Shown: positions 1-9,796, numbered from the stretch's first letter. The stretch: DNA of 17,589 bases from an uncultured Collinsella sp. (GCA_900546825.1 UREE01000041.1:1-17589), one strand, 5' to 3'. Numbers and translations are program-made. The notes: generated by a model not told the origin, from the letters alone.

Positions 1-42
1 GCCGAGCGCAAAATGGATTCTAAAAAACACCTTGCCAAATAG
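1..42 (+). CDS. C-terminal tail of a possible upstream + strand gene (partial)
   Basis: Frame 1 is open from the first base and ends at a TAG at 40-42, giving 13 residues, AERKMDSKKHLAK. The composition is basic and the stop lies about 14 bases before a strong hairpin terminator, which is what the end of a gene converging on nifJ would look like. Thirteen codons cannot establish coding. The other two + frames either stop at 21 or run straight through the terminator, so this frame is the best of the three. No function can be assigned. Confidence 0.3.
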   Translation, partial: AERKMDSKKHLAK

Positions 43-55
43 GAGCGTCAGGACG

Positions 56-96
56 AAAGAGCCCCCGCCGCACGTAGTGCGCAGCGGGGGTTCTTT
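56..96. terminator. Bidirectional intrinsic terminator downstream of nifJ
   Basis: The outer stem is CCCCCGC/GCGGGGG, with an inner CGCAC/GTGCG stem and a GTA loop. It is flanked by AAAGA on the left and TTCTTT on the right. Read on the minus strand it ends in GGGGGCTCTTTC, about 50 bases after the nifJ stop. Read on + it ends in GGGGGTTCTTTC, just after the possible gene end at 42. The position between converging genes fits a shared terminator. Confidence 0.8.
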
Positions 97-148
97 CATG
101 TCCGAGGACGTCCGCGAAGGTTAGCCCTCAGATCCTGCGGTGGGAGAC

Positions 149-3688
<3,540 letters not shown>

Positions 3689-3692
3689 ATAC

Positions 3693-3703
3693 CCCTCTCC
3701 TCT
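3693..3703 (-). promoter_or_regulatory. Ribosome binding site of nifJ
   Basis: Purine-rich GAGAGGAGAGG lies about 4 to 10 bases before the ATG at 3688. It supports that ATG over the in-frame ATG at 3706, which overlaps this element. Confidence 0.75.
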
Positions 3704-3720
3704 CATATAGGTATACAGGC

Positions 3721-3736
3721 CCCGGCGATCGCCGGG
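3721..3736. repeat. 16-bp perfect palindrome in the nifJ leader
   Basis: CCCGGCGATCGCCGGG is self-complementary over all 16 bases and lies 33 to 48 bases upstream of the nifJ ATG. It could be a protein-binding operator or an RNA hairpin close to the ribosome binding site. It has no T-tract, so it is not a typical terminator. Its role is unknown. Confidence 0.5.
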
Positions 3737-4048
3737 ATGTTGGCGTGATGGGATTTACGCTGTTGCTTCCAATCATCTGGCAGGCAGGCTCAGCAGCAGG
3801 TACGTGGCGTGGAGAGAAGACATGCCGAGGCGAGGGGCAACTGATGCGCCCCACAGACCCGACCGCCCGTCTTGCACATGACCGAGCGCCGCAAAGGCCG
3901 CATGCCGGATGCTCCCGGGCACGCCCCGGCGATGGGAAGCGCCCGCAACGGAAATCCGCATGCGGGTTTATTGTACCCCGCCGTCAAGTGTAATTTCGGC
4001 AAATATAGGCGGGCGGTAAAGGTTTACCTCGGGTGACTGCCGGGAGCA
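3737..4048 (-). other. Long non-coding region between nifJ and the FHA gene
   Basis: About 310 bases with no convincing gene in any frame. On the minus strand it holds a TACAAT -10-like box at 3970-3975 preceded by GGG. It also has a CCGCATGCGG short palindrome at 3957-3966 and a GGTAAA-GG-TTTACC dyad at 4015-4028. If nifJ starts from the TACAAT box, its leader is about 275 bases. I compared it by eye with common riboswitch cores (TPP, cobalamin, glycine) and recognised none. Confidence 0.5.
3970..3978 (-). promoter_or_regulatory. Possible -10 region for nifJ
   Basis: GGGTACAAT on the minus strand contains TACAAT, 5 of 6 matches to TATAAT. No -35 box lies 16-18 bases upstream. The same GGGTA(T/C)A(A/C)T form occurs before three other genes here (9252, 10358, 12894), which is the main reason to record it. 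Confidence 0.3.
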
Positions 4049-4079
4049 AAATGATCCCTTGGGGACGGAGGGACCATTT
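4049..4079 (-). terminator. Hairpin terminator after the kinase/FHA operon
   Basis: On the minus strand, AAATGGTCCCT and AGGGATCATTT form an 11-bp stem with one G-U pair around the 9-base loop CCGTCCCCA, and the stem runs into ATTTTG. It begins 12 bases after the FHA stop codon. The T-run is partly inside the stem, so termination is likely but not certain. The GGGACGGAGGGACC core looks like a dispersed intergenic element. Confidence 0.6.
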
Positions 4080-4090
4080 GGCGGGACTGG

Positions 4091-5029
4091 CTAGAGGGCA
4101 CCGAAGAGGATGGCATAGGTAGTGGATTCGCCGAGCTTGAGCTCGTCGCCGGGATTGAGCTGGGCGGAACGGCCGGGCTCGACCTGAATGCAAACGCGCG
4201 TGGCCCCGTTTACCACCACGGTTCCGTTGGTGGACGACAAGTCCTCGACGTGCCAGATATTTTGAGCATCGCACCAGATATGGGCATGGCGGGCCGAGAC
4301 ATCGTCGCCGACGTCGGTAATATCGCCCTCACCAGTGGCCAGCGCGCCAATCTCAACACCCTGCTCACTCGGCTGAATCCAGCGCGGGGCGCTCACGACA
4401 AAACTGTTTTGCACGCGCAGCAAGCCCAAAGGGTGCGCCGGGGCGGGTTCGCGTTCGCCCGCAGTCAGCGACATGCCAAGCGAACGCGGCGTGGATGTGC
4501 CTCCGCCGCAGGTCGCGTTCGCGTAGTCGATGGCATAGTTCACCGAGGACCGCACATCCGCCGAACAACCGACGGCGACAAACAGCACCAGCACGACCTC
4601 GGCGCGCTCGGCGGGCATGAGTTCCGCCGCCTGGGACAGGCGATCGAGCGCGTTGCGATAGAGATTCGTGTCCTGGTGGCACTCTTCGAGCGCGCGTACC
4701 ATCGGTTCACCTGCAGGACCGCACACCATATTGATTACAGCCGTGGAGTCCATGGGATTGCGCTGGCGCAGGGCCAGTTGCGACATAATACGCGCAGCCG
4801 AGGTACCGTATTCGGCAAAGTAGCGCTGCTGAAGCGTGCCGACCGGCGCGCGAACGATAAAGCGGGAAACCCAAGAGCGATCGGCGGCTCGGCTCTGCGG
4901 GCTGCGGCCGTCGGCGAGCGGACGGGACGAAAGCACCAAGCCGCACAGCTCGATATGGCTCAGATGCGCTGCGCGCTTAAAGATGTCAAACATGGCCCCG
5001 CATGGGGTGAGCTCAACTTGAGATGCCAT
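4091..5029 (-). CDS. FHA-domain protein, kinase partner
   Basis: 312 residues. FHA domains bind phosphothreonine peptides and often lie next to Ser/Thr kinases whose products they read. The FHA fold is C-terminal, about residues 225-305, with VSARHAHIW at 244-252 (Ser245, His248) and EDLSSTNGTVVVNG around 262-275 (Ser266, Asn268, Gly269, Asn274). The N-terminal 200 residues match no family I recognise. They contain a hydrophobic stretch, VVLVLFVAVG at 145-154, and several Cys, so they may be a helical domain lying on the membrane. The usual Gly-Arg at the start of an FHA domain reads Gly228-Ala here, so the Arg that contacts phosphate is not in its normal place. The start is fixed by AAGGAGG eight bases upstream. 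It lies 3 bases after the kinase stop and is the last gene of the operon. Confidence 0.9.
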   Translation of the reverse strand: MASQVELTPCGAMFDIFKRAAHLSHIELCGLVLSSRPLADGRSPQSRAADRSWVSRFIVRAPVGTLQQRYFAEYGTSAARIMSQLALRQRNPMDSTAVINMVCGPAGEPMVRALEECHQDTNLYRNALDRLSQAAELMPAERAEVVLVLFVAVGCSADVRSSVNYAIDYANATCGGGTSTPRSLGMSLTAGEREPAPAHPLGLLRVQNSFVVSAPRWIQPSEQGVEIGALATGEGDITDVGDDVSARHAHIWCDAQNIWHVEDLSSTNGTVVVNGATRVCIQVEPGRSAQLNPGDELKLGESTTYAILFGAL

Positions 5030-5032
5030 GAC

Positions 5033-6877
5033 CTAGGCCTCCTTGGTCGTAGAAATAGAATCGGACGACACTTCGACAGGTCCGCCAAAAGTGCGGGCAG
5101 CTGCGGCGCCACCAGCAAGCGGAGTCGCCATCTGGGCTTTTGTGCGTCGCGGTGCCGAAACGGGAAGTTCAAAGGCAAAGCCCATCGCAAGCAAAAACCA
5201 CGTAAGTGTATAGGTTGCAATCAGAGCGGCAACAAGGCCGCCCATCACGTCGCGTTGAGAAAAAACGCTACATGCAGCCACAGCCAATACCGGAACCTCG
5301 CAGGCAGAAAGCGCAAGCACACCCTGTAGGAACCCCGAGCGCCGATCGCGCGCAAGTGCCCCCGCGGCAACGCCGGCTATGCCTGGCAGCGCCAACGCAA
5401 GTGCGGCAATAATACCCGGTAGCGACCCAGACCACACGAGCGATCCCAAAGTCGCCGTCACGCGAGCGCCCGATGCCAGCAGCGCCGCCGAAACCACGAC
5501 CACAGTCCAAACCACGCCGCAGACGACCGCCGCGCCGACCATCAGCGCGCGACGAACCACGCGGCCGGACGCATCCATGGGGCACGGCGTGAGCGGCTCG
5601 CCACGGAGCGAACGACCGACATTTTGCGCATAGTGGTCACAAAACGCCGAGAGCGCCGCCTCGACCGCCGCCGGCTCGGGACGATCTTTTTGAGAGCTGG
5701 ACAGACAGGCCATCACCACGTCGAACAGCTGGGCATCGACAAACGCCAGCGCATCGCGTAGCTCCTCGGAATCCGGCTCAAGCCCCAGCTGCTGGGCCTG
5801 CTCGGCCGCGGCGAGCGCCACATCGGGCTCACGACGAAGCAGCTGAGTCAAATCGCAACCGGGCGCATGGGCACCAATGGGATAGTCGGGCTGCGTGTCC
5901 ATCTTGAGACGGTAGGGGCTGGCGATGTCGCGCGTCTTTTTGCGCGAACCCGAGGCGCCCGAAGTGCTCGGCACGGCTTCGTATGGCGCGACGCCGGCAA
6001 TGAGCTCGTAAACCGTGCTTGCCGCGGCATAGACGTCAATCGCCGGCGACATACGCAAAGCGCGCAGGTCGGGAATATCGTCGGTGAGCATCTCGGGCGG
6101 GGCATAGGCAACCGTCGCGCGACGCAGCGTGGCATAGCGCTCGGTAAAGGATGCCTTGCCGCCGGTACCAGCCACGGCCGACGCAGGCTCAAGCGCCAGC
6201 GACGAGCCAAAGTCGATCAGGCACAGGTCAAAGGTGCCCTCGGCAAGCTGCCGGTCAAGCGGTAGACGCGCCGTACGCACCATAATATTAGCGGGCGAGA
6301 TATCGCGATGGACAAAGCCCTCACCCACCAGGCTCATACGGCAGAGCAGATCGAACAGGTCGCGACCCAAACGCGCCGCCACAAGCGGCGACAGGCGTCC
6401 GGCATCGTCCACGGCGAGCCGCGAACGCAAGCGGGCGAGCGTCTCGCCCTCGACCCATTCCATGACAATTGCAGGCACACCGTCGACCTCGCCCCAGCCA
6501 TAGAGGCGGGGAAAGCCCTTAAGGCCCGAAAGGGCGCGATGGCATTCGTATTCCTCGCGAAACGCCGCCTTGAACTTGGCGACCAGCGCCTCGTGAGTTG
6601 CATCGTCGTCAAACTCATCGCGCGTCGGCAAGATGAGCTGCTTGAGCGCCACGGCCTCGCCTTGGGCGTTGACGGCACGCGTCACGCGGCCGATACCGCC
6701 ACGGCGTATGGTGGCATCGTCGGCAAACAGCATCGTAAAACGACGCAGATAGGCAGGCAGTTCGTCCTGACCGAGCGCAATGGCCGGCTCAAACCCGTCG
6801 ACACGCGCCAGGCGCAGGCCGACCATGGAATCGCGACCGAGCGATTGTGGTGTGATGGATGCAAGATCGGTCATCAT
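5033..6877 (-). CDS. Membrane-anchored serine/threonine protein kinase
   Basis: 614 residues. The N-terminal kinase domain spans about residues 50-410. Its parts are: glycine loop RRGGIGRV (58-65), ATP-binding Lys79 in VALKQL, a Glu at about 108-111 in EEYE, catalytic HRDISPANI (190-198) with Asp192 and Asn197, metal-binding DFG (222-224), APPE (259-262), Asp281, and a closing Arg399. All residues needed for catalysis are present, so it should be active. The C-terminal part has four hydrophobic helices at roughly 453-477, 487-508, 519-540 and 546-570, then a polar tail. Classical PknB-type kinases instead have one helix and extracellular PASTA repeats. A GC-rich insertion follows DFG in the activation loop. 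The start is ATGATG at 6877; the upstream gene's stop overlaps it, so translation is coupled. No ligand or target can be read from the sequence. Confidence 0.93.
   Translation of the reverse strand: MMTDLASITPQSLGRDSMVGLRLARVDGFEPAIALGQDELPAYLRRFTMLFADDATIRRGGIGRVTRAVNAQGEAVALKQLILPTRDEFDDDATHEALVAKFKAAFREEYECHRALSGLKGFPRLYGWGEVDGVPAIVMEWVEGETLARLRSRLAVDDAGRLSPLVAARLGRDLFDLLCRMSLVGEGFVHRDISPANIMVRTARLPLDRQLAEGTFDLCLIDFGSSLALEPASAVAGTGGKASFTERYATLRRATVAYAPPEMLTDDIPDLRALRMSPAIDVYAAASTVYELIAGVAPYEAVPSTSGASGSRKKTRDIASPYRLKMDTQPDYPIGAHAPGCDLTQLLRREPDVALAAAEQAQQLGLEPDSEELRDALAFVDAQLFDVVMACLSSSQKDRPEPAAVEAALSAFCDHYAQNVGRSLRGEPLTPCPMDASGRVVRRALMVGAAVVCGVVWTVVVVSAALLASGARVTATLGSLVWSGSLPGIIAALALALPGIAGVAAGALARDRRSGFLQGVLALSACEVPVLAVAACSVFSQRDVMGGLVAALIATYTLTWFLLAMGFAFELPVSAPRRTKAQMATPLAGGAAAARTFGGPVEVSSDSISTTKEA
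5038..5044 (-). promoter_or_regulatory. Strong ribosome binding site of the FHA gene inside the end of the kinase gene
   Basis: AAGGAGG overlaps the last kinase codons and sits 8 bases before the FHA ATG. It is one of the best Shine-Dalgarno matches here and indicates that the FHA protein is translated efficiently and in step with the kinase. Confidence 0.8.
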
Positions 6878-7779
6878 AGGGCAAGCGCCGCCACGTTATT
6901 GTTGAAGTTACCGAGCGCGACGTCATCATCGCCGTAATGGCCGACCCATTGACATAGGTTGGTGTAACAGCCCCACAGATTGGCATACTGCTGATACCAC
7001 TTTGACCGGGGCGAGAATGTCTGACGACCGAACTCGGCTCGAATGACAAACATCTCCCCGACCAGACTGTCGCACGGCCTGGGATCTCCCGTAGAGTTAT
7101 AGGTCGAAACCACGTCATTGGCACGAGAAACATAGCCGTCGAGCATGTTGTACTTGGTCACAAGCCAACTGTGAATGCTCTCTTCCTCAGCAGCGGAAAG
7201 GCCACCGGAGTTTGCATCGTTGTCAGTGTTGCCGCCCGTCGAGCCGCCGTTTCCAGACCCTCCGGCAGAGGAACCCGATCCTGAGCCGCCGCCCGAACTC
7301 GACGAATCCGAGCCGGAGCCAGAAGTATCCGAGCTACCGGGCTTTCCGGACTGCTGGGCGTCCTGCTCCTTCTGCTGCTCGACCTTACTCACCGTTGCCG
7401 CCACGCTATTGTTGGACAACCGATCGATGATCTTGGTGTTGGTGAGCACGATGGTTTTGCCATTGGCAAGCGTGACTTCGTTGTCTGGGGCCTCGGCGCC
7501 GTTCGCGTCGTCGGTGCCAAACACAATATGCGCGACCACACTTGCCCAAGCATATCCAGTCGTGGTGCCCAGGTCACTTTTGACCTCATGCCCCACGCGC
7601 GGTTCGCGTGCGGCATGCGCCTGCATCATGGACGGCACGGTCATGCCATAGACAGAAACGCCAGCTATGACCAGCACCAGCGAGCAAGACAGCAGTGCGT
7701 ACGCCCGCGGCGCCAAGCCCAGTCGGCGTCGCATGCGCACCGCGGCGCCGCGCTTTGTCTGAGTGCCACCGGGCCGCAT
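6874..7779 (-). CDS. Single-pass exported protein of unknown function, first gene of the kinase operon
   Basis: 301 residues, not recognised. The N-terminus is basic (KRGAAVRMRRR), followed by one membrane helix at 27-49, so the N-end should be inside and the rest outside. Residues 60-143 form a first segment, and 144-193 a Ser/Gly/Asn linker of low complexity. Residues 195-301 are a second domain rich in Trp, Tyr and Asn with three Cys (236, 271, 276), of which two could form a disulfide. The start at 7779 has GGAGGAGA just upstream; a longer reading frame through the hairpin at 7802-7819 has no such site and is less likely. The stop overlaps the kinase start (ATGATGA), so the two are translated together. 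The plain inference is a sensor or surface component working with the kinase, but no motif proves it. Confidence 0.85.
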   Translation of the reverse strand: MRPGGTQTKRGAAVRMRRRLGLAPRAYALLSCSLVLVIAGVSVYGMTVPSMMQAHAAREPRVGHEVKSDLGTTTGYAWASVVAHIVFGTDDANGAEAPDNEVTLANGKTIVLTNTKIIDRLSNNSVAATVSKVEQQKEQDAQQSGKPGSSDTSGSGSDSSSSGGGSGSGSSAGGSGNGGSTGGNTDNDANSGGLSAAEEESIHSWLVTKYNMLDGYVSRANDVVSTYNSTGDPRPCDSLVGEMFVIRAEFGRQTFSPRSKWYQQYANLWGCYTNLCQWVGHYGDDDVALGNFNNNVAALAL

Positions 7780-7783
7780 GCGT

Positions 7784-7791
7784 TCTCCTCC
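7784..7791 (-). promoter_or_regulatory. Ribosome binding site that sets the start of the exported protein
   Basis: GGAGGAGA lies 4 bases before the ATG at 7779, immediately after the T-tract of the hairpin at 7802-7819. This spacing makes the 7779 start far better than the in-frame ATG at 7836. Confidence 0.75.
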
Positions 7792-7819
7792 AACAAAAAC
7801 ACGCCGCTCGGGAGCGGCG
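7792..7819 (-). terminator. Intrinsic terminator or attenuator before the kinase operon
   Basis: On the minus strand, CGCCGCTC and GAGCGGCG form a perfect 8-bp stem (the loop opens to about 4 bases), followed by TGTTTTTGTTG. It has all the parts of a rho-independent terminator. It could end transcription from recR, but it lies downstream of a likely promoter at 7842-7870 and directly before a ribosome binding site, so it may also act as an attenuator. Confidence 0.7.
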
Positions 7820-7841
7820 CATTCATTCGAATCCATATTTG

Positions 7842-7870
7842 AGTGTATCAGCGAACCCAAAAGGTTGCGA
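7842..7870 (-). promoter_or_regulatory. Likely promoter of the exported-protein/kinase/FHA operon
   Basis: On the minus strand there is a -10 TACACT preceded by TGA, which makes an extended -10 form (TGnTACACT). Seventeen bases upstream is TCGCAA, a poor -35. The predicted start of transcription would be near 7835, giving a leader of about 55 bases that includes the hairpin at 7802-7819. Confidence 0.4.
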
Positions 7871-8024
7871 AACGAATGGGCAAATTAAGGATGCGAATGA
7901 AAGCATCCATGCGATAAGCGGATACAAAGCATCTTTGTTGCACAACAAACTTACAGTCGCACGGGGAAATTATGGCTACCCCGTGCGTCGCGAGGATAAC
8001 ATACGGCAGGAGCAGGCTCGCCAC
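7871..8024. other. Hairpin-rich non-coding region downstream of recR
   Basis: No gene is seen. Three inverted repeats follow one another. GGATGC/GCATCC (7889-7908) is followed on the minus strand by TTAATTT and could be a weak recR terminator. TTTGTTG-CA-CAACAAA (7934-7949) is nearly palindromic and operator-like. CGCACGGGG/CCCCGTGCG (7958-7987) has a 12-base loop and no T-tract. Together they probably serve transcript ending or stability for ybaB-recR. Confidence 0.45.
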
Positions 8025-8621
8025 CTAAATCGTGCGACGGGCCTCAATGGCGCGCCCAAGCGTAAGCTCGTCGGCATACTCCAGGTCGCCGCCCACGGGA
8101 AGGCCGCTTGCCAGACGCGACACCTCGACGCCCAGCGGCTTGATAGTGCGGGCTAGGTAGCTCGCCGTGGTCTCGCCCTCAATATTGGGGTTGGTGGCGA
8201 TGATGACCTCGTGGATGTCCTCGTGGCCCAAGCGTGCCAGCAGCTCACGAATGTGCAGCTGCTCGGGGCCAATCTTGTCCATGGGACTGATCACGCCGCC
8301 CAATACGTGGTAGAGACCATGGTAGCTGCCCGTGCGCTCAATCGCCTGGACATCGCGCGGCTCGCCCACCACGCAAATGCGAGTGGTATCGCGCATCGAA
8401 TCCTGGCAGATGGAGCACTCGTCGGCCGTGGCGTAGTTAAAGCAGCGGCTGCAAAAATGAACCTCCTGCTTAACCTCCAGGATGGCCTCGGCCAAGCGGC
8501 GCGCCTCCTCGGCATCGGCCTCGAGCAGGTAATAGGCGATGCGCTGAGCCGACTTGGGGCCAATGCCCGGCAGGCGACCCAGCTCATCGAGCAATTTTTG
8601 CAGGCTATGGTTGGCACTCAT
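8025..8621 (-). CDS. recR: Recombination mediator RecR
   Basis: 198 residues, normal length. RecR forms a ring clamp that works with RecO (and RecF) to load RecA on gapped DNA. The N-terminal helix-hairpin-helix is at about residues 10-28 (LDELGRLPGIGPKSAQRIAY region). The zinc finger has Cys57, Cys60, Cys69 and Cys72. The Toprim domain runs from about 80, with VVGEPRD (Glu87), and includes TNPNIEGETTA. The C-terminal Walker-B-like segment ends in GGDLEYADELTLGRAI. The start at 8621 lies 13 bases after the ybaB stop with no strong ribosome binding site, so translation is probably coupled to ybaB. The ybaB-recR pair is conserved widely. Confidence 0.98.
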   Translation of the reverse strand: MSANHSLQKLLDELGRLPGIGPKSAQRIAYYLLEADAEEARRLAEAILEVKQEVHFCSRCFNYATADECSICQDSMRDTTRICVVGEPRDVQAIERTGSYHGLYHVLGGVISPMDKIGPEQLHIRELLARLGHEDIHEVIIATNPNIEGETTASYLARTIKPLGVEVSRLASGLPVGGDLEYADELTLGRAIEARRTI

Positions 8622-8634
8622 ATATATGCGCGTC

Positions 8635-8955
8635 TTAGAACGGCATGCCCGGGATGTTGAGACCGCCGGTGATGGCGCCCATCTGCTTGTTGGCGAGCTC
8701 GTTGACGCCGCGGACGGCCTCGTTGACGGCAGCCATGATCATGTCCTGCAGCATATCGACGTCCTCGGGATCGAGGGCATCGGGGTCAATAGTGAGGTTG
8801 ACGAGCTCCATCTCGCCGTTAACGGTCACCTTGACCATACCGCCGCCGGCAGAGGCGTCGACGGTCTGGGACTTGAGGTTCTCCTGCGCGGCGGCAAGCT
8901 GCTCCTGCATCTTGCGAGCCTGCTTCATCATCTGCTGCATGTTCATACCGGCCAT
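8635..8955 (-). CDS. ybaB: Nucleoid-associated protein of the YbaB/EbfC family
   Basis: 106 residues, typical. Members are small dimeric DNA-binding proteins with a tweezer shape. The N-terminal helix is Met/Gln-rich (MNMQQMMKQARKMQEQL), followed by the family strand pattern, here GGGMVKVTVNGEMELVNLTI, then a helix with DPEDVDMLQDMIMAAVNEA, and a Gly/Met/Pro tail. A ribosome binding site AAAGGAG sits 5 bases before the ATG at 8955. It is the first gene of the pair with recR. In many genomes dnaX lies directly upstream; here dnaX is about 1.4 kb away, behind three inserted small genes. Confidence 0.97.
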   Translation of the reverse strand: MAGMNMQQMMKQARKMQEQLAAAQENLKSQTVDASAGGGMVKVTVNGEMELVNLTIDPDALDPEDVDMLQDMIMAAVNEAVRGVNELANKQMGAITGGLNIPGMPF

Positions 8956-9030
8956 GATGGCTCCTTTACGTGCGGCCGCACGCCGAGCTGCAAGGGCAGC
9001 CGGAGCGCGGCGGGACTTTCAAGCTCAAAA

Positions 9031-9040
9031 ATCGTACCAC
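9031..9040 (-). promoter_or_regulatory. Possible -10 region for ybaB-recR
   Basis: GTGGTACGAT on the minus strand contains TACGAT (4 of 6 matches). It would give a leader of about 70 bases. There is no recognisable -35. Confidence 0.25.
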
Positions 9041-9117
9041 GGCGTGAGGCCAGCGAACGGGGCGGACACGCTACCTCAGTCGATATACATGTCCTCCAAT
9101 ACAAACCGCACGCAAAG

Positions 9118-9152
9118 ATTATGCAAGGCCGAATTATGCAAGGTTGCATAAT
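9118..9152. repeat. Three ATTATGCAA half-sites, two direct and one inverted
   Basis: ATTATGCAAGG occurs at 9118-9128 and again at 9133-9143, 15 bases apart. The inverse complement TTGCATAAT follows at 9144-9152, so the last two form a perfect 9-bp inverted repeat around GG. Such spacing is typical of binding sites for a dimeric DNA-binding protein. It lies between divergent genes and could control either. Confidence 0.7.
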
Positions 9153-9251
9153 ATCGCATACTCAATCTAGTAGAGCCGAATCCGGCATTTCATGTGTGCC
9201 ACTAAATAGCTAAATGCCAAACCGCTGCTCGAGGCGGAGCACATGGCGGCA

Positions 9252-9260
9252 GGGTATAAT
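9252..9260 (+). promoter_or_regulatory. Likely -10 of the orphan membrane protein gene
   Basis: GGGTATAAT contains a perfect TATAAT at 9255-9260, giving a leader of about 28 bases before the ATG at 9295. No TTGACA-like -35 is at the usual distance. Confidence 0.5.
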
Positions 9261-9294
9261 TTGATTGTCATAGATTGCAATTTGGAGGTGCCCC

Positions 9295-9771
9295 ATGAAT
9301 GCCCCCGACGCGCTCCAAAACATCCGCTCAAAACACCCCGTTGCATATGTGGTTCTCTATCTCTTTGTCGTCTGGGTATTACTGGTTATCATCACCCATG
9401 CCATAGCTTTTGGAGCAGAACTGCTGATAGCCAGCTCGGACCAGCCCGTCGTCAAATGGGAGACGACCGATGAATGCACCGACGGAACCCGAACCATTTA
9501 CTACAACAGCCCGTCCCTCTACCAAGAGTTCAAGGTCAAGATAAAGGACTCCAAGATTGTCGATGCCGAACTGGGCTCTTTATTTACAATCGGAGCAACC
9601 GTCAACGCCGAGCAAGTCGAGTACACGGACAGCCGCGCGACGTATCGTGTCGACCTCAGCACCCTAGGCCGACCGTCACGCATCTGCCTGCTCGAATGCG
9701 AGACACGCGGCACCACGCTACACATGTCCGAAATTCAAATGCGCCCGGATAAAGAGCCCCTAAAGGGCTAG
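9295..9771 (+). CDS. Small membrane-anchored protein of unknown function
   Basis: 158 residues, not recognised. One strongly hydrophobic helix spans residues 16-40. Then comes a 115-residue domain, outside if the N-terminus stays inside, with alternating polar and hydrophobic residues that suggest beta strands, and Cys at 61, 131 and 135. GGAGGTG lies a few bases before the ATG, so the start is well supported, and a TATAAT is 35 bases upstream. It is the only + strand gene between nifJ and dnaX. It converges on the DUF4160 gene, whose stop is only 25 bases away, with no clear terminator between them; AGCCC/GGGCT at 9755-9769 overlaps its stop codon. It may be accessory, but its base composition is not extreme. 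Confidence 0.8.
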   Translation: MNAPDALQNIRSKHPVAYVVLYLFVVWVLLVIITHAIAFGAELLIASSDQPVVKWETTDECTDGTRTIYYNSPSLYQEFKVKIKDSKIVDAELGSLFTIGATVNAEQVEYTDSRATYRVDLSTLGRPSRICLLECETRGTTLHMSEIQMRPDKEPLKG

Positions 9772-9796
9772 GGGTCCTAAGCCCAGCAAGCGATTC

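Larger units (their letters stand above)
8956..9251. other. Intergenic region between ybaB and the orphan + strand gene
   Basis: It separates two divergent genes and has no convincing coding frame. It contains the ybaB ribosome binding site, a possible ybaB -10 (TACGAT, 9031-9036, minus), the triple ATTATGCAA repeat at 9118-9152, and an inverted repeat GGCATTT/AAATGCC at 9184-9218 with a 21-base loop. The AT content is higher around 9110-9220 than in the neighbouring genes. Confidence 0.5.

Noticed and set aside
3689..4048. A riboswitch upstream of nifJ
   Set aside because: I compared the leader by eye with TPP, cobalamin and glycine cores and found no match; only a palindrome and two short dyads are visible.
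4250..5329. A 359-codon + strand frame opposite the FHA and kinase genes
   Set aside because: Arg/His-rich and without any motif; it is a shadow of the two minus-strand genes, whose FHA motif and membrane helices are clear.
7780..7860. A longer start for the exported protein, reading through the hairpin at 7802-7819
   Set aside because: No ribosome binding site precedes those start codons, while GGAGGAGA lies directly before the ATG at 7779.
9076..9090. A four-codon mini-ORF (MYID, minus strand) after GGAGG, upstream of ybaB
   Set aside because: The spacing from GGAGG to the ATG is only 2 bases and nothing else supports translation.
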